Of a DNA stretch of 64,000 nucleotides, positions 25,273-34,614 are shown one piece after another. Source of the stretch: Comamonas sp009360615. Its GTDB lineage: Bacteria; Pseudomonadota; Gammaproteobacteria; Burkholderiales; Burkholderiaceae_C. The position numbers and the translations under genes were made by a program. The notes beneath the pieces are model-generated. The model was not told the DNA's origin, did no database searches, and saw only the letters and a list, made by a program, of their open reading frames with translations. The stretch lies in assembly GCF_035784015.1 (NCBI RefSeq), contig NZ_JALKOW010000003.1; one strand, written 5' to 3'. Each line of letters starts with the position of its first letter. The stretch's first letter is position 1.

Positions 25273-26697
25273 ATGACGCGACTTCTGCAAAGCACGCTCT
25301 GGCAACGCCTGAGCCAGAGTCATCAACGCGCCGACATGCAGGGCAAGCTGGCCGCGCTGGATCAGGTACAGGCCGTGATCGAGTTCGACCTGCAGGGTCA
25401 TGTGCTGACGGCCAATGACAACTTTCTGCGCACCATGGGCTATCGCGCCGAGCAGATCATCGGTCAGCACCACCGCATGTTTGTCGACGAGGAGACCCGC
25501 GCCTCTGCCGAGTACGCCCAGTTCTGGCAGCGTCTGGCGGCAGGCCTGCATGACAGCGGCCGCTACCGGCGCATCAACAGCCAGGGCAAGGATGTGTGGC
25601 TGCAGGCCAGCTATAACCCGATCTTCGACAGCCACGGTCAGCCGCGCAAGGTCATCAAGTACGCCACCGACATTACCGAACAGCAGCAGCATGAGGACGA
25701 TGCCCGGGGCCAGCTCCAGGCCATCGCCAAGGTTCAGGCCATCATCGAGTTCGATCTGGGCGGCAACATCCTCACGGCCAACGATCTGTTCCTGAAGACC
25801 ATGGGCTACTCCCTTGCCGAAGTCGTGGGCAGGCACCACAGCATGTTCGTGCAGCCGCACGAACGCCAGTCGCCGGCCTATCAGCACTTCTGGCACAAGC
25901 TGGGCCTGGGCCATCACGATTCAGGCCAGTATCTGCGCATAGGCAAGGGGGGGCACCAAGTCTGGATCGAGGCCAGCTACAACCCCATTCTCGACGCCGA
26001 AGGCCGGCCCTTCAAGGTCGTCAAGTTCGCCACCAACATCACACGCCGCGTGACCGCAGCGCAAACCCTGCGCGCGACGGTGGAAGGCCTGACCGAGAGC
26101 GCCAATCACGCCCGCCAGGCCAACGAGCTGGCCCAGGACGCCTGCACCGTGGCCGAGGCCGGCGGCCGCACCGTACAGGACGTGGTGAGCACCATGGAAT
26201 CCATCAGCGCCAGCTCACGCAAGATCAGCGACATCATCGGCATGATGGACTCCATCGCCTTCCAGACCAATCTGCTTGCGCTCAACGCCGCCGTGGAAGC
26301 GGCCCGCGCCGGTGACCAGGGCCGCGGCTTTGCCGTGGTGGCCAGTGAGGTACGCCAGCTGGCCCAGCACAGCGCCGAAGCCGCCAAGGAGATCAAGCAG
26401 CTGATCCAGACCTCGGTCACCCAGGTCACCCAGGGGGTGACCCAGGTGCGCGAAGCCGGCACCACCATGGCCGAGATCGTGAACTCCTCGCGCCAGGTCA
26501 CGCAGATCATGGGCGAAGTGGTCCAGACCTCGCTGGCCCAGTCGGCCAGGCTGCGTGAGGTCACCGACGATCTGACGGCACAGGATGTCTCCGCCAACCA
26601 CGGCTCGGGCGGGCAGCAACGGGTCACTCCATTGCAGGCTTCGGCCCGCGAGCAGGCCACGATCGCCATCAGAAATGCCTCCGTCGGCGCTTGCTGA
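25273..26697 (+). CDS. Soluble PAS-PAS methyl-accepting chemotaxis protein (BdlA-like architecture)
   Basis: A 474-residue receptor without transmembrane segments. Two PAS domains lie at about residues 28-145 and 150-262 and are close copies of each other (VQAVIEFDLQGHVLTANDNF and VQAIIEFDLGGNILTANDLF). The methyl-accepting signalling domain follows, with the conserved hairpin tip around SIAFQTNLLALNAAVEAARA and GRGFAVVASEVRQLAQ. There is no HAMP domain. The arrangement is that of BdlA, which links redox or energy state to biofilm dispersal in Pseudomonas; a haem or flavin cofactor is possible. AAGGAG precedes the ATG. No chemotaxis kinase genes are nearby. Confidence 0.9.
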   Translation: MTRLLQSTLWQRLSQSHQRADMQGKLAALDQVQAVIEFDLQGHVLTANDNFLRTMGYRAEQIIGQHHRMFVDEETRASAEYAQFWQRLAAGLHDSGRYRRINSQGKDVWLQASYNPIFDSHGQPRKVIKYATDITEQQQHEDDARGQLQAIAKVQAIIEFDLGGNILTANDLFLKTMGYSLAEVVGRHHSMFVQPHERQSPAYQHFWHKLGLGHHDSGQYLRIGKGGHQVWIEASYNPILDAEGRPFKVVKFATNITRRVTAAQTLRATVEGLTESANHARQANELAQDACTVAEAGGRTVQDVVSTMESISASSRKISDIIGMMDSIAFQTNLLALNAAVEAARAGDQGRGFAVVASEVRQLAQHSAEAAKEIKQLIQTSVTQVTQGVTQVREAGTTMAEIVNSSRQVTQIMGEVVQTSLAQSARLREVTDDLTAQDVSANHGSGGQQRVTPLQASAREQATIAIRNASVGAC

Positions 26698-26781
26698 CAG
26701 AGCGCTCCAGGTGCATTACACGGCAAAGAACGGGGCCGCTCCAGTTGAAGCAGCCCCGGGTCATTTCATCGCTCTGAACGG

Positions 26782-27471
26782 TCAGGCCAGTTGCCCGCGC
26801 CCCAGCCTGACCATGCGATCGCAGCGCGCGGCCAATCCTTCGTCATGGGTGACCATCACAAATGCCGTGCCATGGCTGCGCGCCAGCTCCAGCATCAGCG
26901 CAAACACCGTATCGGCCGTGCCGCGATCCAGGTTGCCCGTGGGCTCGTCGGCCAGCACACAGGCCGGGCGCGTCACCAGCGCACGTGCAATGGCCACGCG
27001 CTGACGCTCGCCGCCCGAGAGCTCGGCCGGGCGATGCGCCATGCGCTCGCCCAGCCCCACGGCGCGCAGCATCTCGGCCGCGCGGTCCATGCAGTCCTGC
27101 TTGGCGTCGCGTCGAATGCGCAGCGGCATGGCCACATTCTCCTGGGCCGAGAACTCGGCCAGCAGGTGATGGAACTGGTAGATAAAGCCCAGATGCCGGT
27201 TGCGCAGCGCGCCCTGCTTCTGCGGGCTGAGCTGGTGCAGAGGCTGACCCATGAGACTGACGCTACCCGTGGTGGGCGCATCCAGCCCCCCCAGCAAATG
27301 CAGCAAGGTGGACTTGCCCGAGCCCGAGGCACCGACGATGGCCAGCGTCTCGCCCGCCTGCACCCGCAGATCCACGCCCTGCAGCACGGTCACGTCCAGC
27401 TTGCCTTCGGCAAAGCGCTTGGTCAGGCCGCGTGCCTCCAGCACGCTCTGACCCATCACAACATCATTCAT
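26782..27471 (-). CDS. lolD: Lipoprotein-releasing system ATP-binding protein
   Basis: A 229-residue ABC ATPase. Walker A is GASGSGKSTLLHLLGG, the Q-loop region YQFHHLLAEFSAQEN is typical of LolD, and the signature is LSGGERQRVAIARAL followed by the Walker B VLADEPTGNLD. It powers release of lipoproteins from the inner membrane to the carrier LolA. The start overlaps the end of the permease gene by eight bases, so the two are translationally coupled. Confidence 0.93.
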   Translation of the reverse strand: MNDVVMGQSVLEARGLTKRFAEGKLDVTVLQGVDLRVQAGETLAIVGASGSGKSTLLHLLGGLDAPTTGSVSLMGQPLHQLSPQKQGALRNRHLGFIYQFHHLLAEFSAQENVAMPLRIRRDAKQDCMDRAAEMLRAVGLGERMAHRPAELSGGERQRVAIARALVTRPACVLADEPTGNLDRGTADTVFALMLELARSHGTAFVMVTHDEGLAARCDRMVRLGRGQLA

Positions 27472-28717
27472 AGCGCAGAGCCTCCGCAGGGTTCACGCGG
27501 CTGGCACGCCAGCTGGGGTAAATCGTGGCCACAAAAGAAAGAATCAGGGAAATCACCGCGATCGGCACAATGTCCGTGGACTGCGGCTCGCTGGGCATCT
27601 TGCTGATGAGGTAGATGTCCTTGGGCAGGAAGTTGGCATGCAGAGCCTGTTCTATGGCCGGCACGATGACGTCGATATTGAAGGCAACCGCCAGCCCCAG
27701 CGCCAGACCGGCCAAGGTGCCGATGACGCCGACCATGGCGCCCTGCACCATGAAGATGCCCATGATGGACGAAGGCGAGGCCCCCAGGGTGCGCAGGATG
27801 GCAATGTCGGCACGCTTGTCCTGCACGCTCATCACCAGGGTGGACACCAGGTTGAAAGCCGCCACGGCCACGATCAGGGTGAGGATGATGAACATCATGC
27901 GTTTTTCGAGTTGCACGGCAGCAAACCAGGTCTTGTTCTGCTGGGTCCAGTCGCGAATGAACAGACGGTCCGTCAGGGTGTCCGCGAGTTCATGCGCCAC
28001 GCGCGGCGCCTCGTGCAAGTCCTTGAGCTTGAGGCGAATGCCGGTCGGCCCTTCCAGGCGGAAGATGCGCTGTGCATCCTCGTAATGCATCATCACCAGC
28101 GCCGAGTCATATTCGTAGTGGCCGGAATCGAAGGTGCCTGCCACCGTCATCTGCTTCATGCGCGGCAGCACGCCGGCCGGCGTGACCTGACCGCTGGGAG
28201 CGATCAGCGTGATCACATCCCCTTCGCTCACACCGAGATTGCGCGCCAGCTCGATGCCCAGAACCACCTTGAAATCGCCGGGCACCAGACGCTTGAGCAC
28301 CTCGCCGCTGGTGGCCGCCAGATCGGTCACTTCGCCTTCACGCGCCGGATCGATACCGCGCACCAGGGCGCCTTTCATGTCTTCGCCACGCGCCAGCAGT
28401 GCCTGAGCCGCCACAAAAGGCGCGGCCCCCACCACATCGGGGTTGGCTCTGGCCTCGCGCATGGTGCGCTCCACATCAGGCAGCGGAGCGCCCTGCGGGG
28501 CGTAGATTTCCACATGGGAGACGACGCTGAGCATGCGATCCCGCACTTCCTTCTGGAAGCCGTTCATCACGCTCAGCACAATGATCAGCGCCGCCACGCC
28601 CAGCGCAATGCCAAGCATGGAGACACCCGAGATAAAGGAGATGAAGCCATTGCGGCGTGTGGCGCGCCCTGCACGGGTATAGCGCCAGCCCACGGCCAGT
28701 TCGTAGGGAAATTGCAT
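27464..28717 (-). CDS. lolC: Lipoprotein-releasing system permease (LolC/LolE family)
   Basis: A 417-residue ABC permease with one N-terminal membrane segment (about residues 25-48 after ELAVGWRYTRA), a large periplasmic domain, and three C-terminal segments. The N-terminal FISFISGVSMLGIALGVAALI is typical of the LolCE family. Only one permease gene is present next to lolD, so a homodimer (LolF-like) or a distant second gene is possible. The start at 28717 gives the usual MQFPYE beginning; an ATG 12 bases upstream is an alternative. lolB begins at the far right end of this window. Confidence 0.9.
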   Translation of the reverse strand: MQFPYELAVGWRYTRAGRATRRNGFISFISGVSMLGIALGVAALIIVLSVMNGFQKEVRDRMLSVVSHVEIYAPQGAPLPDVERTMREARANPDVVGAAPFVAAQALLARGEDMKGALVRGIDPAREGEVTDLAATSGEVLKRLVPGDFKVVLGIELARNLGVSEGDVITLIAPSGQVTPAGVLPRMKQMTVAGTFDSGHYEYDSALVMMHYEDAQRIFRLEGPTGIRLKLKDLHEAPRVAHELADTLTDRLFIRDWTQQNKTWFAAVQLEKRMMFIILTLIVAVAAFNLVSTLVMSVQDKRADIAILRTLGASPSSIMGIFMVQGAMVGVIGTLAGLALGLAVAFNIDVIVPAIEQALHANFLPKDIYLISKMPSEPQSTDIVPIAVISLILSFVATIYPSWRASRVNPAEALRYE

Positions 28718-28785
28718 GTTGGCATGCATTGTGGCATTGCCCGCAATGCCCTGTTGTCGGCGCCTGCCTTATGCACTTCCTGCCC

Positions 28786-29289
28786 CTACCGGGGCCGGCG
28801 GCTGCGTCCTATGCGCGGCAGATCCGCATACTGATCCTGCTGCTCCAGCGTCACCGCATGGGCCTGGAGCCTTGCCAGCAGGCCGTCAAACAAGGCCAGT
28901 TCCTCATCGCTGAGAACAGACACGATATCGGCATGAATCTTGACCATCTCGGGCAGTATCAGACCGTACATGCGCCGCCCCTCTTCGGTCAGATAGATGG
29001 CCACGCGCCTGCGGTCTCCATCCAGAGGCTTGCGCAGCACCCAGCCTTTTTCCTCCAGGCCGCTGAGCGCACGCGAAGTGCGCGCCCTGTCCAGCTGCGC
29101 CTTCTGCGCCAGCTCGGATGACAGCAAACCCTCCTCGGTCGCCAGCGTCGCCATCACGCCCCATTCACGACGCGTGAGGCCGAAGCGGGCCTCGCACATG
29201 CGCATGGCCATGCCGCCCGCCACGCCGAAGAAGCGGCTGATGCGAAACAGCAGCATCTGCTGAATGGAGGTGGGCTGTCGGGTATTCAC
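28786..29289 (-). CDS. MarR-family transcriptional regulator
   Basis: A 167-residue winged-helix regulator. LTRREWGVMATLATEEGLLSSELAQKAQLDRARTSR-type helices cover residues 53-90, followed by the wing with KPLDGDRRRVAIYLTEEGRR. MarR proteins usually bind aromatic or phenolic ligands and repress neighbouring genes. It is divergent from a solute-binding protein and sulfatase pair, and an inverted repeat of MarR-operator form lies ten bases upstream of its start. Confidence 0.88.
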   Translation of the reverse strand: MNTRQPTSIQQMLLFRISRFFGVAGGMAMRMCEARFGLTRREWGVMATLATEEGLLSSELAQKAQLDRARTSRALSGLEEKGWVLRKPLDGDRRRVAIYLTEEGRRMYGLILPEMVKIHADIVSVLSDEELALFDGLLARLQAHAVTLEQQDQYADLPRIGRSRRPR

Positions 29290-29298
29290 GGAGATGAG

Positions 29299-29311
29299 TT
29301 GATTAGATCAA
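29299..29311. promoter_or_regulatory. Candidate MarR operator
   Basis: A perfect inverted repeat TTGAT-TAG-ATCAA lies ten bases upstream of the marR-type start, in the shared promoter region with the solute-binding protein gene. A second repeat CCACT-N5-AGTGG follows at 29321-29335. Confidence 0.5.
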
Positions 29312-29414
29312 TTGTGGCCGCCACTTCTACAGTGGTTGCTCCCAATACAGAGACAAGGGAAATGCTGGGATTTTCGCAAATGCCAGCACCTTCCTCAGAC
29401 AAGAGAGTGATTCC

Positions 29415-30407
29415 ATGGCCCGCCTGATTGCACCCCGCCGCCTTCTTCAAACCAGCCTGGCTCTGCTGCTGGGCTGCACGGCATTCGCCTCCCAGGGCCA
29501 GCCTGCCGATGGCGCCGCCTGGCCCGGCAAGCCGGTTCGACTGATCGCCTCCTTCGCTCCCGGAGGGGCGGTGGACATATTGGCGCGCGGCGTAGGGGAA
29601 GTACTCCAACGCGAGACCAGGCAGCCGTTCGTGGTGGAGAACCGCACCGGCGCCGGCGGCAACATAGGAGCCGATTACGTCGCCAAGGCTGCCGCCGACG
29701 GATACACCATGCTGATCGGCCTGGACACCAGTCTCACGGTCAACCCGCTGATCTACAAAAGCATGCCGTTCAAGAATGGCGACCTGCGTCCCGTCATGGT
29801 GTTCGCCTCGCAAGGCATGCTGATGGCTGTCAGCCCCAAAACCAATATCAAGACGCTGGAGCAGTTCATCGCCCGCGGCAAGGACAAGGGCCTGACGCTG
29901 GGCTCCGCCGGCTATGGAACACCCGGCCACCTGGCCGCCAGCATCCTGAGCTATGCCACCGGAGCCAAGGTCAACCACGTGCCCTACAAAGGCAATGCAC
30001 CAGCCACGCTGGCGATGCTCTCGGGCGAGGTGGACGGCGGCGTCATCAGCTCCACCGCCATGCTGCCCCATGTGACCACTGGAAAGATCACGGCGCTGGC
30101 TGTGACCACGGCCCAGCGCAACCCCTTGCTGCCGGAAGTCCCCTCGGTGGCCGAACTGGGACACAAGGAGCTGCAACAGGAAGTGCTTTTCGCCGCCTGG
30201 GTGCCCAGCAGCACACCCGAGCCGCTGGTGCAGAAAATCCAGGCCCACCTCGAGAAGGCCATGAAGGACGGCACGCTGCGCGAGCGCATGCGAGCCAACG
30301 ACATGGTCTACGAAGGGCTGACCGGCGACGCGGCCGTCAAGCGCATTCAGGCCCTGGCCGACCGTTACCGGATTCTGGCGCAGGCTACCGGCATGAAGAT
30401 GGAATGA
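29415..30407 (+). CDS. Bug/TctC-family periplasmic solute-binding protein
   Basis: A 330-residue tripartite-transport binding protein. A signal peptide covers about residues 1-27 (LLLGCTAFASQGQ). The mature start WPGKPVRLIASFAPGGAVDILAR contains the Bug-family motif, and HVPYKGNAPATLAMLSGEVD the second signature around the ligand pocket. Members bind carboxylates, amino acids or aromatic acids through two water-bridged loops. There is no adjacent permease; the sulfatase gene starts in an overlap with its stop codon, suggesting a joint role. tctBA at 18222-20237 could provide a permease. Confidence 0.9.
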   Translation: MARLIAPRRLLQTSLALLLGCTAFASQGQPADGAAWPGKPVRLIASFAPGGAVDILARGVGEVLQRETRQPFVVENRTGAGGNIGADYVAKAAADGYTMLIGLDTSLTVNPLIYKSMPFKNGDLRPVMVFASQGMLMAVSPKTNIKTLEQFIARGKDKGLTLGSAGYGTPGHLAASILSYATGAKVNHVPYKGNAPATLAMLSGEVDGGVISSTAMLPHVTTGKITALAVTTAQRNPLLPEVPSVAELGHKELQQEVLFAAWVPSSTPEPLVQKIQAHLEKAMKDGTLRERMRANDMVYEGLTGDAAVKRIQALADRYRILAQATGMKME

Positions 30408-31777
30408 GCGCCTGCGCCAGCCATCAGCCCCATGACAACGCCCCGTATTTCATGACTCGTCCCAACATCATCTTTATCGTCGCCGACGATCTCGGCTATG
30501 CCGACCTGGGCTGCTACGGCGGCCGCGATGCCGACTTCGGCCCGGTATCCCCGGTGCTGGACCGCCTGGCCGCCAAGGGCCTCAGGCTCACCCAGGGCTA
30601 TGCCAATTCCCCCGTGTGCTCGCCCACGCGTTTTGCCTTGGCCACGGCCCGCTACCAATATCGCTTGCGCGGCGCGGCCGAGGAGCCCATCAACAGCAGG
30701 ACGCGCGGCACGCCGCTGGGTGCCCGGCTGGGCCTGCCGCCCGAAATCCCGACCGTCGCCTCGCTGCTCAAGGGCGCGGGCTACCGCACGGCACTGATAG
30801 GCAAATGGCACCTGGGCTACCCGCCCCACTTCGGCCCGCTGCGCTCGGGCTACGAGGAATACTTCGGCCCCATGTCGGGCGGCGTGGATTACTTCACCCA
30901 TCTGAGCAGCTCGGGCCAGCACGACCTGTGGGTGGGCGAAGAGGAGCACCACGACGAAGGCTATCTGACCGACCTGCTGTCCCGGCGCAGCGTGGACTTC
31001 GTCAACCGCATGAGCGCGGGCAACGCGCCTTTCTTCCTGAGCCTGCACTACACGGCACCACACTGGCCCTGGGAAACCCGTGATGACCGCGAGACTGCCG
31101 AGCAGCTGGGAGCAGGCATCACGCATCTGGAGGGAGGCAATATCCACCAGTACCGCCGCATGATTCATCACATGGATGAGGGCATCGGCTGGATCGTCGA
31201 AGCACTGCGCGAGAACGGCCAGCTGGACAACACGCTCATCATCTTCACCAGCGACAACGGCGGCGAGCGTTTCTCGGACAGCTGGCCTCTGGTGGGCGGC
31301 AAGATGGACCTGACCGAAGGCGGCATCCGCGTCCCCTGGATCGCCCACTGGCCCGCCGTGATCGAGGCCGGCCGCACCAGCGCCCAGCTCTGCATGACCA
31401 TGGACTGGTCGGCCACGGTGCTGGATGCAGCCGGCGTGGGGGCCGCCCCGGACTACCCGCTGGACGGCATCTCCCTGCTGCCCGTGCTGCACAGCGACGA
31501 CGCAGAATTTGCCCGGCCGCTCTACTGGCGCATGCTCTACCGCCATCAGCGCGCACTGCGCGAAGGCGAATGGAAATACCTGCGCGTGGAAGACAACGAA
31601 TACCTGTTCAACCTGGCCCAGGATGAACGCGAGCGTGCCAATCTGGCCGGCCGGCTGCCCGAGCGCCTGGAGGCCATGCGCCAGCGCTGGGACGACTGGA
31701 ATGCCGGCATGCCCGCCATTGCCGACGATGCGAGCTACAGCCTGGTCTACACCCTGAAAAATATGCCGGCAAGGTGA
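30404..31777 (+). CDS. Sulfatase (formylglycine-dependent arylsulfatase family)
   Basis: A 457-residue alkaline-phosphatase-superfamily sulfatase. The metal-binding start is NIIFIVADDLGYADLG. The active-site motif is CSPTRFALATAR, a Cys-type site needing conversion to formylglycine. KWHLGYPPHFGP and TSDNGGE carry further metal and substrate residues. The ATG at 30404 overlaps the TGA of the binding-protein gene (ATGA), implying coupling, but the ATG at 30452 (MTRPNIIF, 441 residues) is equally plausible. No signal peptide is seen, so it should act in the cytoplasm on an imported sulfate ester. The substrate is unknown. Confidence 0.88.
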   Translation: MSACASHQPHDNAPYFMTRPNIIFIVADDLGYADLGCYGGRDADFGPVSPVLDRLAAKGLRLTQGYANSPVCSPTRFALATARYQYRLRGAAEEPINSRTRGTPLGARLGLPPEIPTVASLLKGAGYRTALIGKWHLGYPPHFGPLRSGYEEYFGPMSGGVDYFTHLSSSGQHDLWVGEEEHHDEGYLTDLLSRRSVDFVNRMSAGNAPFFLSLHYTAPHWPWETRDDRETAEQLGAGITHLEGGNIHQYRRMIHHMDEGIGWIVEALRENGQLDNTLIIFTSDNGGERFSDSWPLVGGKMDLTEGGIRVPWIAHWPAVIEAGRTSAQLCMTMDWSATVLDAAGVGAAPDYPLDGISLLPVLHSDDAEFARPLYWRMLYRHQRALREGEWKYLRVEDNEYLFNLAQDERERANLAGRLPERLEAMRQRWDDWNAGMPAIADDASYSLVYTLKNMPAR

Positions 31778-31829
31778 CAAAGGCCCCCGCACCATGCCCT
31801 GGCGGCGGCCATGCCCGACAATAGCGCCC

Positions 31830-32804
31830 ATGTCTTTGACCGCGCCTTTGCTGCCTGCCGCCCAAGCCCTGGGCACAGGCGCCTCCGAAATCATTGTTGC
31901 CTATGCCAGCGGCCCTGCCGACATTCCCAAGGCATGGGACGGTTTGCAACTCCCTCACCTGCAGGCCTTGCTGGCAACGCTGGCCCCGACCCCGCTGGTG
32001 CGGGGCGACGAGATGGAGTTCTCCCCCCCGCACGAGCGCGCCCTGGCCCTTGGCATGCAACTGCCCGATACACCCGGGCTGATTCCCTGGGCGGCGCTGG
32101 CGGCTGGAGGCAGCAGCCAGGCCTGTGCCTTCATCACGCCCTGCCACTGGCACATCACGCCGGACCAGGTCCATCAGACAGACCCGGCCAGCGCGCCCCT
32201 GGACGAAGACGAATCCCGCCAGCTGCTGGCGCTGATCGCGCCCTGGTTCAGCGACGACGGCATCACGCTGGAATATCTGCGCGCCGACCTCTGGCTGGCG
32301 CGCGGCGCGGCCTTCAAGGATCTGGCCACCGCATCCATGGACCGCGCGCTGGGCCGCGACGTGCGCCCCTGGATGCCCGATCCGATTCAGGGAGCCACCA
32401 TTCAGCGCCTGCAGACCGAGTTGCAGATGCTGCTCTACACCCATGTCTTCAACGACCGGCGCAGCGAACGCGGCCTGCCCCCCATCAACTCTTTCTGGGT
32501 GCATGGCACGGGAGACCTCGCCAGCCTGCCCGCCGCGACCGCCCGGACCACGGTGTGCGTGGATGATCTGCGCCACACTGCGCTGCAGGGCAATGTGCAA
32601 GGCTGGCAAAAGGCCTGGCAGGCACTGGACAGCGGCCTGATCGCCGAGCTGCAGCAGCGGGCTGCCCGTGGCGAAGCGGTCAAGCTCACGCTCTGCGGCG
32701 AGCGCAATGCCGTGCAATGGCAAAGCCAGCCACGTGGCATGATGGGAAGGCTAAAGAGTATTTTTGGCGCGAAGCGCTTGCCTGATCTGAGGGAAATGCT
32801 ATGA
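31830..32804 (+). CDS. RpfE-like / phosphoglycerate mutase-like protein
   Basis: A 324-residue protein resembling a family found next to recJ in beta- and gammaproteobacteria, including Xanthomonas RpfE (as I recall it), often annotated as cofactor-independent phosphoglycerate mutase. Recognisable stretches include GLIPWAALAAGGSS, ACAFITPCHWHITPDQV, LQTELQMLLYTHVFNDRR and NSFWVHGTGDL. No classical mutase metal site is evident, so I give no enzymatic function. The ATG at 31830 is chosen as the first in-frame Met before the conserved part. Its stop overlaps the recJ start (ATGA). Confidence 0.7.
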   Translation: MSLTAPLLPAAQALGTGASEIIVAYASGPADIPKAWDGLQLPHLQALLATLAPTPLVRGDEMEFSPPHERALALGMQLPDTPGLIPWAALAAGGSSQACAFITPCHWHITPDQVHQTDPASAPLDEDESRQLLALIAPWFSDDGITLEYLRADLWLARGAAFKDLATASMDRALGRDVRPWMPDPIQGATIQRLQTELQMLLYTHVFNDRRSERGLPPINSFWVHGTGDLASLPAATARTTVCVDDLRHTALQGNVQGWQKAWQALDSGLIAELQQRAARGEAVKLTLCGERNAVQWQSQPRGMMGRLKSIFGAKRLPDLREML

Positions 32805-34540
32805 AAATAATTCCCCGATCCATCCCCAGCGACAGTGTCTCTGCACTGCTGCAGGCCCAGATTCATCCCTTGCTGGCCCAGCTCTATGCAGCGCGAGGCG
32901 TGTGCTCGGCCGACGAGCTGGACGATGCGCCGGCCCGGCTGCTGCCGCCCTCGGGCCTGCGCGGCATCGATGCTGCGGTGACACTGCTGGCCGATGCCAT
33001 CGACGCGCAAAAGCGCCTGTGCATCGTCGCCGACTATGACTGCGATGGTGCCACGGCCTGCGCCGTGGGCCTGCGCGGCCTGCGCATGCTGGGCGCGGCC
33101 CATGCCGACTACCTCGTGCCCGACCGCGTGGTCGACGGATACGGGCTGACCGCGCCCATCTCGCGCCGCGTCAAGGAGACCGGTGCCGACCTGCTGATCA
33201 CCGTGGACAACGGCATCGCCAGCGTGGAAGGCGTGGCCGTGGCCAAAGAGCTGGGCATGTCGGTCGTGGTGACCGACCACCATCTGCCGGGCGAGCACCT
33301 GCCCCCGGCCGATGCCATCGTCAACCCCAACCAGCCGGGCTGCGAGTTCGCCAGCAAGTCCATGGCTGGCGTAGGCGTCATGTTCTATGTGCTGCTGGCC
33401 CTGCGCACCGAACTGCGCAGCCGGGGCCGCTTTGATCGCCACAACCAGCCCAGGCTGGAGCAATTGCTGCCCCTGGTCGCCCTGGGCACGGTGGCCGATG
33501 TGGTCAAGCTCGACGCCAACAACCGTCGCCTGGTGGCCCTGGGCCTCAAACAGATTCGCAAAGGCAGCATGCAGCCTGGCATACGAGCGCTGTTCGAAGC
33601 CTCGGGCCGTCGTTTTGACATGGCCACCACCATCGACTTCGGCTTTGCCCTGGGCCCGCGCATCAATGCCGCCGGTCGTCTCGCCGACATGACCATCGGC
33701 ATCGAATGCCTGGCTACGGAGGATGCGGGCCGCGCCGACAATCTGGCAAGGATGCTGGACAGCATCAACCGCGAGCGCCGAGAAATCGAAGTCAGCATGC
33801 GCGAGCACGCCCTGCTCATGGCCGAGGGCCTGTGCGAGGACGGCATGACGCCGCCGCCTGCGATCAGCGTGTTCGACCCCGACTTCCACGAAGGCGTGGT
33901 CGGTGTGGTGGCCTCGCGCATCAAGGACAAGCTGCACCGGCCCACGTTTGTCTTTGCAGCCAGTGGCGCTCCGGGCAAGGAGCATGAGCTCAAGGGCTCG
34001 GGCCGCTCCATTCCCGGCTTTCATCTGCGCGATGCGCTGGATCTCGTCAGCAAGCGCCACCCCGGTCTGATACTGCGTTTTGGCGGTCACGCCATGGCAG
34101 CGGGCTGCACCATCGAGGAAGCGCACTTTGACGAGTTCGAGCAGGCTTTTGCCCAGGTCGCCAGGGAATGGCTGGATGCCGCCACGCTGACGCGCAGACT
34201 GGAGACCGACGGGCCGCTGTCTCCCCAGTGGCTGGACACCGGCCTGATCGAACAGATGCAGCTGGCCGTCTGGGGCCAGGGCTTTGCCGCGCCGACGTTC
34301 AGCGAAGAGCTGGAGATCACCTCGCAGCGACTGGTCGGCGAAAAGCATCTGAAGCTGGAGCTGCTGCACCATGGCTCCAAGATCGACGGCATCTGGTTCA
34401 ACCACACCGACCCGCTGCCCGCGCGCACCACCCTGGCCTATCGCCTGGACATCAACGAATGGCGCGGCGAGCGCAAGGTGCAGTTTCTCGTGGAAGCCGC
34501 GCAGGACTTCGAGGGCGGTGCCGGCAACATGGGCTTCTGA
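32801..34540 (+). CDS. recJ: Single-stranded-DNA-specific exonuclease RecJ
   Basis: A 579-residue 5'-3' exonuclease of the DHH phosphoesterase family, acting in recombination, mismatch and base-excision repair. Motif I is VADYDCDGATA, the DHH motif is VTDHHLPG, and the DHHA1 domain ends with FGGHAMAAGC. GPRINAAGRLADM is a further signature. The length is normal (about 570). The start codon overlaps the stop of the RpfE-like gene, indicating translational coupling. A GC hairpin (34561-34583) without T-run follows. Confidence 0.95.
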   Translation: MKIIPRSIPSDSVSALLQAQIHPLLAQLYAARGVCSADELDDAPARLLPPSGLRGIDAAVTLLADAIDAQKRLCIVADYDCDGATACAVGLRGLRMLGAAHADYLVPDRVVDGYGLTAPISRRVKETGADLLITVDNGIASVEGVAVAKELGMSVVVTDHHLPGEHLPPADAIVNPNQPGCEFASKSMAGVGVMFYVLLALRTELRSRGRFDRHNQPRLEQLLPLVALGTVADVVKLDANNRRLVALGLKQIRKGSMQPGIRALFEASGRRFDMATTIDFGFALGPRINAAGRLADMTIGIECLATEDAGRADNLARMLDSINRERREIEVSMREHALLMAEGLCEDGMTPPPAISVFDPDFHEGVVGVVASRIKDKLHRPTFVFAASGAPGKEHELKGSGRSIPGFHLRDALDLVSKRHPGLILRFGGHAMAAGCTIEEAHFDEFEQAFAQVAREWLDAATLTRRLETDGPLSPQWLDTGLIEQMQLAVWGQGFAAPTFSEELEITSQRLVGEKHLKLELLHHGSKIDGIWFNHTDPLPARTTLAYRLDINEWRGERKVQFLVEAAQDFEGGAGNMGF

Positions 34541-34614
34541 TCTTAGCCCCAGCCGGTGAAGCCGCCGCTGCGGTTGCGGCGGCAGTCCTCTGCCCGCCGA
34601 GCCCGCTGCGCTGC

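Noticed and set aside
26731..26760. Possible terminator CGGGGC...GCCCCG between the PAS receptor gene and lolD
   Set aside because: The loop of about 18 bases is long and no T-run follows; too weak to list.
34561..34583. GC hairpin after recJ as a terminator
   Set aside because: The stem is good (GCCGCCGC/GCGGCGGC) but no T-tract follows in either direction, so termination is not supported.
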